Assembly: GCA_963735065.1 (NCBI GenBank)
Contig: CAVTJL010000001.1
Location: 2,170,001 to 2,234,000, forward strand
DNA: 64,000 nt
Source: CAVTJL01 sp963735065
GTDB taxonomy: Bacteria; Pseudomonadota; Alphaproteobacteria; Geminicoccales; Geminicoccaceae
Direction: 5' to 3'
Part shown: positions 1 to 9,748 of the stretch, in pieces
Layout of the letters: each line of letters starts with the position of its first letter
Position numbering within the stretch: position 1 is the stretch's first letter
The notes under the pieces: generated by a model
Databases searched by the model: none
What the model was told of the DNA's origin: nothing
Seen by the model: the letters and a program-made list of their open reading frames with translations, nothing else
Made by a program: the position numbers and the translations under genes

Positions 1-1542
1 TCGAGCGCCACGACCGGACCGGCGCACCGGCCTGTCGTGCTCTGCGTGCTCGACGGCTGGGGCTATCGGGAAGAGCGCGACTTCAACGCCCCGGCGCTCG
101 CCCGAACGCCGGTCTTCGACCGTCTCTGGTCCAGCTCGCCCCGCTGCTTTCTCAGGACGGACGGCCGCGAGGTCGGCCTGCCCGACGGCCAGTTCGGCAA
201 TTCCGAGGTCGGCCACATGAATCTCGGCGCCGGCCGCGTCGTGATGCAGGAGCTGCCGCGCATCGACACCGCCGTCGAGACTGGCGATCTCGGCCGCCTC
301 GAGGGTTTCCGCCGGCTGGTGGAGGGCGCGCGAGCCGGCAGCGGCCGCGTCCATCTGCTGGGCCTCGTCTCGCCGGGCGGGGTGCACGCGCACCAGACCC
401 ACATCGTGGGCCTGGCCAAGCTGCTCCGGCAGGCCGGGCTCGAGGTGGTGCTGCACGCCTTCCTCGACGGGCGCGACACGCCGCCGCGCTCGGCCGCGGG
501 CTATCTCGAGAGCGTCCTGCCGGCGCTGGAAGCGTGCGGCGCCGTCGTCGGCACCGTCACGGGCCGCTACTACGCCATGGATCGCGACAAGCGGTGGGAG
601 CGGGTCCAGCGCGCCTGGGAGGCCATCGTCCGCGCCGCGGCGCCGCGCGCCGACGACGCCCTGGCCGCCGTCCGTGCGTCCTACGAGGCCGGCACCGGCG
701 ACGAGTTCGTCGAGCCGCGGGTCATCGGCGCCTATGCCGGCATGGCCGACGGCGACGCCGTGCTCTGCGCCAACTTCCGCGCCGACCGGGTGCGCGAGAT
801 CATGACGGCGCTGGTCGATCCGGGCTTCGACGGCTTCGATCGCGGCAACCCGCCCAGGCTCGCCATGGCAGCCGGCATGACCAGCTACTCGCGCGAGCTC
901 GAGGAGCGTCTGGTGACGCTCTTCCCGCCTGAGCCCCTGACGCGGCTGATGGGTGAGGTGGTGGCCGAGGCGGGGCTGACCCAGCTCAGGATGGCCGAGT
1001 CCGAGAAATACCCGCACGTCACGTTCTTCTTCAATGGTGGCGAGGAGCGGCAATATCCGGGCGAGGAGCGCATCCTCGTGCCGTCGCCCAAGGTCGCCAC
1101 CTACGACCTCCAGCCCTCCATGTCGGCCGAGCCGCTGGCCGACCGCCTGGTCGAGGCGGTGGGCAGCCTTCATCCCGACTTCGTTCTGATCAACTTCGCC
1201 AATCCCGACATGGTCGGGCACACGGGCAGCCTCGAGGCGGCGATCGCCGCGGTCGAGACGGTCGACGGCTGCCTCGGCCGCGTGGTCGATGCGGTGCTGG
1301 CCGCGGGCGGCCGGCTCCTGATCACCGCCGACCACGGCAATTGCGAGCTGATGCGCGATCCCGCGACCGGCGGGCCCCACACGGCCCACACGCTCAATCC
1401 CGTGCCCTGCATGCTGGTCGGCGGGCCGCCGGGGGCGAGGCTGCGCGACGGTCGCCTCGCCGACGTGGCACCGACCCTGCTGGCGCTTCTCGGCGTGGCG
1501 CAGCCCGCCGAGATGACGGGCCGGTCCCTCATGGCCGACTGA
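1..1542 (+). CDS. gpmI: 2,3-bisphosphoglycerate-independent phosphoglycerate mutase (5' partial)
   Basis: Interconverts 3-phosphoglycerate and 2-phosphoglycerate in cytosolic glycolysis and gluconeogenesis, using two Mn ions and a phosphoserine intermediate. The frame is open from base 1 (it reads SSATTGPAHRP before VVLCVLDGWG), so the true start lies upstream and the GTG at 37 is not needed. Alkaline-phosphatase-superfamily motifs are all present: LDGWG metal ligand, catalytic Ser in GNSEVGHMN (about residue 68 of the visible part), DGRDTPP, GRYYAMDRDKRW, NFRADR, MAESEKYPHVTFFFNGG, NPDMVGHTG, TADHGN and PHTAHT. The visible 513 residues are close to the family's full length of about 510-515, so little is missing. 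The gene is followed after 5 bp by the LytM-factor gene, the usual alphaproteobacterial neighbourhood. Confidence 0.97.
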   Translation, partial: SSATTGPAHRPVVLCVLDGWGYREERDFNAPALARTPVFDRLWSSSPRCFLRTDGREVGLPDGQFGNSEVGHMNLGAGRVVMQELPRIDTAVETGDLGRLEGFRRLVEGARAGSGRVHLLGLVSPGGVHAHQTHIVGLAKLLRQAGLEVVLHAFLDGRDTPPRSAAGYLESVLPALEACGAVVGTVTGRYYAMDRDKRWERVQRAWEAIVRAAAPRADDALAAVRASYEAGTGDEFVEPRVIGAYAGMADGDAVLCANFRADRVREIMTALVDPGFDGFDRGNPPRLAMAAGMTSYSRELEERLVTLFPPEPLTRLMGEVVAEAGLTQLRMAESEKYPHVTFFFNGGEERQYPGEERILVPSPKVATYDLQPSMSAEPLADRLVEAVGSLHPDFVLINFANPDMVGHTGSLEAAIAAVETVDGCLGRVVDAVLAAGGRLLITADHGNCELMRDPATGGPHTAHTLNPVPCMLVGGPPGARLRDGRLADVAPTLLALLGVAQPAEMTGRSLMAD

Positions 1543-1547
1543 GGCGC

Positions 1548-2602
1548 ATGCAGGTGGGGGAGCGGGCGTCGGTCTCCCTGCGGCGGCGGCTTGGTCCCGC
1601 GGCGCTGGCGGCCTCGATGCTGCCCGGCATGGCGCTGGCGGCGGAGCGCCCGGCCGGGCACGTACCGGCGCCGGCGTTGGTGCCGGCGCCCGAGATGGTG
1701 GTGGCCGGCATGGTGAGGGCGCCCACCGCCGCCTGGGCCATGAGCCTCGCCGCGGCGCTGGCACCGGCGGTGCCGGCGACACGCGGGCCATCCGCCAGGG
1801 CGCCGCTGCCGGCCGACGTGGCGCGCCGCGCCGGGCTGATCGCCGGCGCTGCCGTCCTGACCTATCTCGATGTCGCACGATCCGGCGCCCGCGAGCGTGC
1901 CGGCGGCGACGTGCGCGAGGCGCGGGCCGAGGCCATGGCGGCCCAGCTCGCCCGGCGCTGGCGGCTGGCCCAGCGTCGGGCGGCGCAGTTCGAGGCCCGG
2001 GCGCGCATGGCGCGGGAAGCGCTCGGGGCGAGCGAGATCGACGGCCTCGGCCTCGAGCGCGTGCTGGCGCGGCTGGCCCTGGAGCGCGAGCAGGTGCCGC
2101 CTCCCGAGGCTGTGATCGAGCCGGCCGACGGCGCGCGCGCCGCGGGCGACGGCGAGGCGGTGCCCGTCGGCTTCGAGGTGGAGCCGGCCGCCGCCCTCTC
2201 GTCACCGGCCCGGGAGCCTCTGGCACTGCCTGTGGACGGCGCGCTGGTCGAGCGGTTCGGCGACCCCGAGCGGGGCCTGCGCAGCCGGGGCGTCGCCTTC
2301 CGCGTCGACGCCAGCGGGCCGGTTCAGGCACCCTGCGGCGGGCGGGTGGTGTTCGCCGCACCCTTCCGCAGCTTCGGGCTGCTCTTGATCATCCAGCACG
2401 CCGACGGATATCATACATTGCTCTCTGGCATGTCGCGGCTCGACGTCCGGGTCGGGCAGGTGGTACGACGCGGTCAGCCAGTGGGGTTGATGGCGGTGGA
2501 AGGCAGCGGAAGCAGTCGGCTCTACATGGAGTTGCGGCGAAGCGGTGAGCCCATCGACCCGATGCCCTCGCTCGCGGCGCGCGATGAGAAGGTTCGTGGT
2601 TG

Positions 2603-2603
<1 letters not shown>
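1548..2603 (+). CDS. EnvC-like murein hydrolase activator (degenerate LytM/M23 domain)
   Basis: Probably an exported cell-division factor that activates N-acetylmuramyl-L-alanine amidases. The chosen ATG (1548) follows gpmI by 5 bp and gives an N-terminal hydrophobic signal (RRRLGPAALAASMLPGMALA). A helical Arg/Ala/Glu-rich middle follows. A C-terminal M23-like domain of about 110 residues reads CGGRVVFAAPF..., LLLIIQHADGYHTLLSGMSR, VGQVVRRGQPVGLM and LYMELRRSGEPIDP. The last motif has LYMEL where active M23 peptidases have LHFEL, so a zinc-ligand His is missing, as in E. coli EnvC, which is non-catalytic. Its TGA shares a base with the ctpA ATG (TGATG). A longer in-frame extension back to 1341 lies inside gpmI and looks like shadow sequence. 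Confidence 0.85.
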
Positions 2604-3910
<1,307 letters not shown>

Positions 3911-3985
3911 CGTGAGCGGACGCATCCGGCCTGCCATCGCGCACCGCCGGCCCGGGGCCCCGGCCCCGGGAATGCCGGCCTGACC

Positions 3986-4198
3986 ATGCGCGGGCCGCTG
4001 CCCACCGTGCTGCTGTCGCTGGCGCTGGGCACGGTGGTCGGCCTCCTCCTGGTCTGGGCCCTCACCGGCCGTGGCGAGCTTCGCTATCGCGACCTGCCCG
4101 TGGTCGAGGCCCCGCTGCCGCCCTTGGCGGCCGCGTCCGCCGAGGGCTGGCGCGTCGGATCCTCTTGGAGATCGGGACATGGTCGGCAGGCCTCGTGA
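3986..4198 (+). CDS. Small single-pass membrane ORF, possible remnant of a divergent polysaccharide deacetylase
   Basis: A 70-aa ORF. Residues 6-26 (TVLLSLALGTVVGLLLVWAL) form one clear transmembrane helix, followed by a short Pro/Ala-rich segment. In many alphaproteobacteria a membrane-anchored divergent polysaccharide deacetylase (YibQ/DUF610 type, over 300 aa) sits between ctpA and rppH. This ORF occupies that slot and has the same kind of N-terminal anchor, but the catalytic part is absent. It overlaps the rppH start by 20 bp. It could be a genuine small protein, the stub of a deleted gene, or a leader that couples translation to rppH. The last roughly 20 residues use codons that double as the rppH 5' end and may not be meaningful. 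Confidence 0.4.
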   Translation: MRGPLPTVLLSLALGTVVGLLLVWALTGRGELRYRDLPVVEAPLPPLAAASAEGWRVGSSWRSGHGRQAS

Positions 4199-4739
4199 GC
4201 CGCAGCGTGACGCTCCTCCAGCCGGGCGGACGGGGCGGGCCGAGGCGACGCCCACCGGCTGCGAGGTGACCCCGGACGCCAAGCCCGGCTATCGACTTTG
4301 TGTGGGGATCTTCCTGCTCAACGCGGAGGGCGACGTCTTCGTCGGCCAGCGCCACGATGTGGGCCGCCAGGCCTGGCAGATGCCGCAGGGTGGCATCGAT
4401 GCCGGCGAGGACACGCTGACGGCGGGGCTGCGCGAGATGCGCGAGGAGATCGGCACCGATCGGGCGCTGCTTGTCCAGGAGAGCAAGGTCTGGCGCTCCT
4501 ACGACCTGCCGGCCGAGCTGCAGGGCCGGGTGTGGCGCGGCCGCTATCGGGGGCAGACCCAGAAGTGGCTGGCCTTCCGCTTCACCGGCCAGGACACGGA
4601 CATCCGTCTGGACGGGCCGCATCCCGAGTTCGTCGCCTGGCGCTGGGTCGAGCCCGAGCGGCTGGTCGAGCTGATCGTGCCGTTCAAGCGCGACGTCTAT
4701 CTCAGCGTCGTCGAAGAGTTCCGGAGCCTATGGGCTTGA
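4179..4739 (+). CDS. rppH: RNA pyrophosphohydrolase (Nudix)
   Basis: Removes pyrophosphate from the 5' end of triphosphorylated RNA, priming mRNA decay, or hydrolyses dinucleoside polyphosphates. The Nudix box is complete at about residues 71-92 (GGIDAGEDTLTAGLREMREE then IG). The RppH-type flanks GYRLCVGIFLLN, FVGQRHDVGRQAWQMPQGG and the C-terminal FKRDVY are present. ATG 4179 was chosen because a GGAG lies 8-9 bp upstream. This gives 186 aa, roughly 30 residues longer at the N-terminus than usual, and the Arg/Pro-rich extension before PGYRLCVG may be untranslated or divergent. The 3' end overlaps the convergent GST-tail gene by 38 bp. Confidence 0.93.
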   Translation: MVGRPREPQRDAPPAGRTGRAEATPTGCEVTPDAKPGYRLCVGIFLLNAEGDVFVGQRHDVGRQAWQMPQGGIDAGEDTLTAGLREMREEIGTDRALLVQESKVWRSYDLPAELQGRVWRGRYRGQTQKWLAFRFTGQDTDIRLDGPHPEFVAWRWVEPERLVELIVPFKRDVYLSVVEEFRSLWA

Positions 4740-6205
4740 CCAGCGGCCCATGGCCGGGCCTTTCGTCCGCCTCCCGCGCCGCCGGCTCGGCAGGCTCGGC
4801 CTCGCGCTGGGACCTGGTCGGGGCTCCGGGTGCCGGCTTCTCCGGCTCGGGGCGCGACCAGGCACGGGCCGAGGGGGGCCTGAGGCCGCCGCGCGCCGCC
4901 GGCGAGCTCTGAGGCTCGGGCGTCGTCCGGCCGCCGAGCCAGCCGAGGCCCCGCTGGGCCGGACGAGGCTCGGGCTCGCGCGGCGGGGGTGGTGCCGCTG
5001 CCGGCGGCGGCGCGGGCGGCTGAGGCGTGGGCGCGCGGGATGGCGACGCTCCTGGCTGCGCGGCGACGACGCCGGGCCGGGGGCGCTCGGGTGATGCGGG
5101 CGCAGCCGGCTGCGGTGGGATCGCCGCCGGCTGGTGCGCGCGCGGGGGCTCCGCGGTCGGCTGCGAGGACGGCGCAGCCGGAGGTGGTGTCGCCGGCCGC
5201 TCGGCCATCGGTGCGATCGGCGGCGTCGGTTGCCGTTCGGGCGGGGGCTCCGCGACCGGCGGCGGTGGCATGGCCGCGGGCGGCTCCGGCTCGGCTCGGC
5301 GGCCCTGACCTCCGGCTGCGGACTCTCCATCCGAGCTCCCTCGGGCTCTCGGGCTGTGGGAGCGGGGCCTGCTGAGGCTCTGGCCGCCGGGGCTCGGGCT
5401 GCATCATCGCCCTGCTGTCGGGTGCCGGCCGAGCCGGTGCCGCGGGTCGCGGCGCGGCGTCGGCCCGGCCGCTCGCGGCGGGCGGGGGTGCCGCGGGCAT
5501 CGCTCGGCCCTGCCCGCCCGGGGATGGTGGCGCGCCCTCGGGCCCGGGGCCGAGCCGGAGCGTGGGGGCCGGGCCGCCGCTCACCTCGGCCTGGGCCGCG
5601 GCGGCCCACTCCTGCATCGCCGGCAGCTCGAGCAGCGCACGCACATAGGCCGAGGAGACGGCGTTGAGCGGCACCTGATAGGTGTGGAAGCGGAAGGCCA
5701 CGGGCGCGTACATCGCGTCCGCCACCGTGAACTGGCCGAACAGGAACGGGCCCTGCGTCGCCGACAGCTGGCGGCATTCACGCCAGATCGTCTGGATGCG
5801 CTCGACGTCGCGTGACACGCCGGAAAGCAGCCGGCCGGGGGGGCCGAAGCGCGACGTCACGTCGAGCGGCAGATAGGTGCGCAGATCGGCAAAGCCGGCA
5901 TGCATCTCGGCCGAGACCGAGCGGGCGAGGGCGCGGGCCCTGGCGTCCTCCGGCCAGAGCCCCTCGATCTGCTCGGCCGCGAACTCGCAGATCGCAAGCA
6001 AGTCCCAGATCGGCACGCCGTCGACGAGCAGCACCGGCACCTTGCCCGAGGGCGAGTAGCGCCTGATCTCCCGCGCGGTCTCCGGCCGCCGCAGCGGGAT
6101 CAGGACCTCCTCGAAGTCGAGCCCGGCCTGCTTCAGGAGCAGCCAGGGCCTGAGCGACCAGGAGGACGAGTTCTTGCTGCCGATGACGAGCTTGAGGTCG
6201 GCCAT
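4702..6205 (-). CDS. Glutathione S-transferase-like protein with long Pro-rich C-terminal tail (frameshift in the given sequence)
   Basis: Residues 1-80 are a thioredoxin-fold GST N-domain (MADLKLVIGSKNSSSWSLRP, with SPSGKVPVLLVDG before the GSH-binding loop). Residues to about 205 are the helical GST C-domain (FLFGQFTVADAMYAPVAFRF). From about residue 215 the chain turns Pro/Ala/Arg-rich. The open frame that continues from the GST part becomes Arg/Ala-rich and unnatural after about 5350. The frame one base over gives a coherent Pro/Glu-rich tail (AEPEPPAAMPPPPVAEPPP...) that ends in LVKPIGSGTLRRR with a stop at 4702. Removing one base near 5300-5350 would join the two into a protein of about 500 aa, against about 220 for ordinary GSTs. 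A disordered tail of nearly 290 residues is unusual. ATG 6205 starts MADLKLVIGSKN. Confidence 0.7.
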
Positions 6206-6339
6206 GAGATCCCCGAGACGGAGCCATCCCGATCGTAGCCGGGTGCCCAGAAGCTAGCGTTTGGCGCAGTCACCGCAAGAGGTTAGCGGCAAACCGTCCC
6301 GTTCAGCAGGCTTTCCACCGCGGAAGTGCGGCGCTCATG

Positions 6340-7212
6340 TCAGCCCGCGAAGCGCGGCTCGGGCAGGCCCCTGACGCCCACATCCAGCGCCAGCAGGCCG
6401 CCTGCCCAGGGCTGGCGCGCCAGCGCCTCGCCCTCGAGGTCCCAGATGGCGCTCGTGACGTAGAGGGTCGCGAGGTCCGGGCCGCCGAACATGCAGCTCG
6501 TGGGCTTCTGCACGGGCAGCGGCACCACGCGGTCGACCCGACCGTCGGGGGCGAAGCGGACGAGGCGCCAGCCGTCCCACTGGGCATTCCAGAGAAAGCC
6601 CTCGGCGTCGATCGTCGAGCCGTCGGGGTTGCCCGGCTGGTCCTTGTGATCGGCGAGGACGCGGCGGTTGGCGATGGCGCCGGTGGCGGCATCGTAGTCG
6701 TAGGCGTAGATCGCCCGGTCCATCGTGTCGGCGAAGTAGAAAAGGCGGTCGTCGGGCGACCAGGCGAGGCTGTTGCTGATGCCCACGCCCTCGGCCATGC
6801 GGTGCACGCTGCGGTCGGGATCGAGCCGGTAGAGGGCGCCGGTGTGCTCGGACAGGCGGTCGTCCATCGTGCCCGCCCAGAAGCGGCCGGCGCGGTCGCA
6901 CTTGCCGTCGTTGAAGCGGTTGCGCGGCGTGGCGGCCTCGGGCCGGGCGATCCACTCGACGGCCTCGGTCTCGAGGTCGAAAAAGGCAAAGCCGCTGGCG
7001 AAGGCGCAGACGAGGCCGCCGCCGGCGCGCAGCGCGAAGGAGCCGATGCGCTCGGGCATCGTCCAGCGTCGCACCAGGCCCGTGGCCGGCGTCAGGCGCT
7101 GCAGCAGCTTTCCTTCTATGTCGACCCAGTAGAGCGCCTGCTGGATCGGGCACCAGACCGGCACCTCGCCCAGCTTGTTCTTGGCATCCACGACGAGCCT
7201 CGGCTCGCTCAT
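6340..7212 (-). CDS. SMP-30/gluconolactonase family aldonolactonase
   Basis: Predicted cytosolic Ca/Zn-dependent hydrolase that opens a sugar lactone to the aldonic acid. The 290-aa six-bladed propeller has the family's metal ligands: Glu16 in KLGEVPVW, Asn in GISNSLAWSPDD and Asp in NPDGSTIDAEG. The hallmark RFNDGKCDRAGRFWAGTM is also present. It is the last gene of the long sugar operon. Its ATG lies inside the TGA of the ATPase-permease gene (4-bp overlap), with GGGGAG upstream. Placed with a galactonate-dehydratase-like enzyme in the same operon, it fits a non-phosphorylative route: sugar to lactone to aldonate to 2-keto-3-deoxy acid. The sugar dehydrogenase for the first step is not in the operon. 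Confidence 0.9.
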   Translation of the reverse strand: MSEPRLVVDAKNKLGEVPVWCPIQQALYWVDIEGKLLQRLTPATGLVRRWTMPERIGSFALRAGGGLVCAFASGFAFFDLETEAVEWIARPEAATPRNRFNDGKCDRAGRFWAGTMDDRLSEHTGALYRLDPDRSVHRMAEGVGISNSLAWSPDDRLFYFADTMDRAIYAYDYDAATGAIANRRVLADHKDQPGNPDGSTIDAEGFLWNAQWDGWRLVRFAPDGRVDRVVPLPVQKPTSCMFGGPDLATLYVTSAIWDLEGEALARQPWAGGLLALDVGVRGLPEPRFAG

Positions 7213-9743
7213 GCTCTTTCTCCCCTGATCGCTCCGGCCAGGATCGCCCTGACGCCCAGATCGCGGGCGGCATAGGCGGCAACCGCGACGAGCAGCACGC
7301 CACCGGTCCAGACATATTGCCAGTAGGCCGAGACGTGGAGCTGGTTGAGGGCGTTCTGCACGAGGATGAGCAGGAGCGCTCCCAGGAGCGTGCCGACGAG
7401 CGTCCCGCTGCCGCCGAAGATGCTGGCGCCGCCCACGACGACGGCGGTGATCGAGGCGAGCGTGAAGCTGGCCCCTGCCTGGGGATCGCCGCTGCCGATG
7501 CGGGCGGCGACGACGAGGCCCGCCACGGCCGCCATCAGGCCCGCGAAGACATAGACGAGCAGGCGCACGCGCGCGGTGCGGATGCCGGCGAGGTAGGCCG
7601 CCTCCTCGCTGGCTCCGGTGGCGTAGAGGGCGAGCCCGAGCCGGCCCCGGAGCAGCAAGAGCTCCAGCAGGGCGAAGACGAGCAGGGTGAGGACGGCCGC
7701 GATCGGCACCTGGCCCAGGCGCATCGTCACGAGGTCCATGAAAGGCAGGGCGACGCTGCCGCCGGGCGCAGGGCGGACGATGAGGGCTAGCCCAAAAACC
7801 ATCGAGAAGGAGGCGAGCGTCGCCACCAGGTCGGGCATCCGGAAGAAGCGGATCAGGCTGCCATTGCCCAGCCCCACGGCCACGCCGGCGGCGAGGCAGG
7901 CGACCGTGCCCGCGAGGAGCGAGAGGGTCGCGTCCCCGGTGAGCAGATAGGAGGCGATGGCGGTCGTGAGGCTCATCATCGGGCCGATCGAGAGATCCAC
8001 GCCGCCCAGGAGGATGGCGAAGGTCTGGCCCAGCGCCGCCAGCGCCAGGGGCGTGGTCTGCAGCGCCAGGTTGCCGAGATTGCGCGGCGTGAGGAAATAG
8101 GGCGAGCGGCTGGCGGTGAAGGCGCCGATCGCGAGGATGATGAGGGCCAGGAGAAGGGCGCTGCCATAGCGGCGCAGCGCCAGGGCGGCGGGGCCGAGGC
8201 GCTGGCGCCTCGAGCTTTCCTTCTCTGCCGCCCCGACGGCCTCGGGGCCGCCCGAGACGGCGGCGCCCACGATCCGCTCCTCGCTGAGCGCGGCGGCGGG
8301 GACCGCGTCGACGACGCGCCCGCGCGCCACGACCAGCACGCGGTCGCAAAGGCCGATCAGCTCGATCACGTCGGAGGAGAGGAGGAGAACCGCGGCGCCG
8401 CCGGCGGCAAGCTCGCGCACCAGCCGGTAGAGCTCGAGCTTGGTGCCGACATCGACCCCCTGGGTCGGCTCCTCGAGGAGGAAGACCTTGGGGCCGGCGA
8501 GGAGCCAGCGGCCGAACACGACCTTTTGCTGGTTGCCGCCGCTGAGCCGGCCGACCGGCTCCTCGGCCGAGCGCGCCCGCACCTCGAGGCGCTCCATCAT
8601 CGAGGCGACGGCCTCCCGCTCGGCCGTCCGGTCGACGACGCCGCCTCTGCTCCAGCGCGGCAGAAGGGGCACCGCCATGTTGGCGCGGATGGGATGCTGG
8701 AGAAAAAGCGAATCGCGGCGCCGGTCGCCCGGCACGTAGACGAGCCCGGCCTCGATGGCAGCGGCGGGGCCGATGGCCGCCACCTCCCGGCCGTCGAGGC
8801 GCAGCCGGCCCGAGGCCGGCGTGAGCCCGGCCAGCGCCCGCAGGATCGCCTCCTGGCCGTTGCCCTGGATGCCGCCCAGACCCACGATCTCGCCTGCACG
8901 GAGCACGAGGTCGATCGGCCCGAAGCCGGGGCCCGAGAGCCCCTCGACCTCGAGCCGCACCGGGCCCGGATCGGTGGCCTTGGGCGGGAAGGCCATGCCG
9001 ATCTCGCGCCCGACCATCAGCCCGACCAGCCCCTCGGCCGTGGCCTCGGCCGTGGGCAGGGTGCCGACGACCTTGCCGTCCTTCATCACCGTGACGCGGT
9101 CGGTGATCTCCAGCACCTCGGGCAGGCGGTGCGAGATGAAGACGACCGAGCGGCCTTCGGCGCGGAGGTCGCGGAGGATGGCGAAGAGCCGGCCGACCTC
9201 GCGCGGGGTCAGCGAGGAGGTGGGCTCGTCCAGGATCAGGGTCTGCGCGTCGGTCGCCAGCGCGCGGGCGATCTCGACGAGCTGGCGCTCGGCCGGCGCC
9301 AGCTCCGCCACCCGGCGCCGCAGATCGAGGTCGAGGCCGAGGCGTGCCAGCAGCCGCCCGGTGGCCGCGTCCATCGCCCGGCGGTCGACCAGGAGGCGCC
9401 CGCCCGGCTCGTGGCCCAGCCAGACGTTCTGCGCCACGTCGAGCTCGGCCACGAGCCGCGTGTCCTGGTAGACCATCGCGATGCCGTGCCGGCGGGCGGC
9501 CGTCGGTCCCTCGAGGGCCACGGCCTTCCCGGCGACGCGGATGCTGCCGGCGTCCGGCTGGTGCACGCCGGCCAGCACCCGCATCAGGGTCGACTTGCCG
9601 GCCCCGTTCTCGCCGACGAGGCCGTGGATCTCGCCCTGCCGGCAGTCGAAGGCCACATCGTCCAGCGCCCGCACACCCGGGAACGTCTTGACGATGCCCA
9701 GGGCCGCGAGCCGGGCTTCGCCTTGCGCGGCCGCCTGATCCAC
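7209..9743 (-). CDS. Ribose-type sugar ABC importer: fused two-domain ATPase and permease
   Basis: 844 aa in one chain. NBD1 has Walker A GENGAGKS (44-51), Walker B LILDEPTSSL and an atypical signature region (LAPAERQLVEIARAL). NBD2 is the usual degenerate half (GGIQGNGQEA for Walker A; LSGGNQQKVVFGRWL; LLEEPTQGVDVG). After about residue 510 a linker leads into an RbsC-like permease with about 8-10 membrane helices (GQTFAILLGGVDLSIGPMMS; VVVGGASIFGGSGTLVGTLLG). Ribose-type ATPases and permeases are normally separate proteins. The start is GTG at 9743, 5 bp after the binding-protein stop. A second, separate permease lies two genes upstream, so the transporter probably pairs a fused and a free permease subunit. 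Confidence 0.92.
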   Translation of the reverse strand: MDQAAAQGEARLAALGIVKTFPGVRALDDVAFDCRQGEIHGLVGENGAGKSTLMRVLAGVHQPDAGSIRVAGKAVALEGPTAARRHGIAMVYQDTRLVAELDVAQNVWLGHEPGGRLLVDRRAMDAATGRLLARLGLDLDLRRRVAELAPAERQLVEIARALATDAQTLILDEPTSSLTPREVGRLFAILRDLRAEGRSVVFISHRLPEVLEITDRVTVMKDGKVVGTLPTAEATAEGLVGLMVGREIGMAFPPKATDPGPVRLEVEGLSGPGFGPIDLVLRAGEIVGLGGIQGNGQEAILRALAGLTPASGRLRLDGREVAAIGPAAAIEAGLVYVPGDRRRDSLFLQHPIRANMAVPLLPRWSRGGVVDRTAEREAVASMMERLEVRARSAEEPVGRLSGGNQQKVVFGRWLLAGPKVFLLEEPTQGVDVGTKLELYRLVRELAAGGAAVLLLSSDVIELIGLCDRVLVVARGRVVDAVPAAALSEERIVGAAVSGGPEAVGAAEKESSRRQRLGPAALALRRYGSALLLALIILAIGAFTASRSPYFLTPRNLGNLALQTTPLALAALGQTFAILLGGVDLSIGPMMSLTTAIASYLLTGDATLSLLAGTVACLAAGVAVGLGNGSLIRFFRMPDLVATLASFSMVFGLALIVRPAPGGSVALPFMDLVTMRLGQVPIAAVLTLLVFALLELLLLRGRLGLALYATGASEEAAYLAGIRTARVRLLVYVFAGLMAAVAGLVVAARIGSGDPQAGASFTLASITAVVVGGASIFGGSGTLVGTLLGALLLILVQNALNQLHVSAYWQYVWTGGVLLVAVAAYAARDLGVRAILAGAIRGERA

Positions 9744-9748
9744 GACGC

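Noticed and set aside
1341..1547. Extended start of the LytM-factor gene inside gpmI
   Set aside because: The extension is Arg-rich shadow of gpmI; the ATG at 1548 gives a proper signal peptide.
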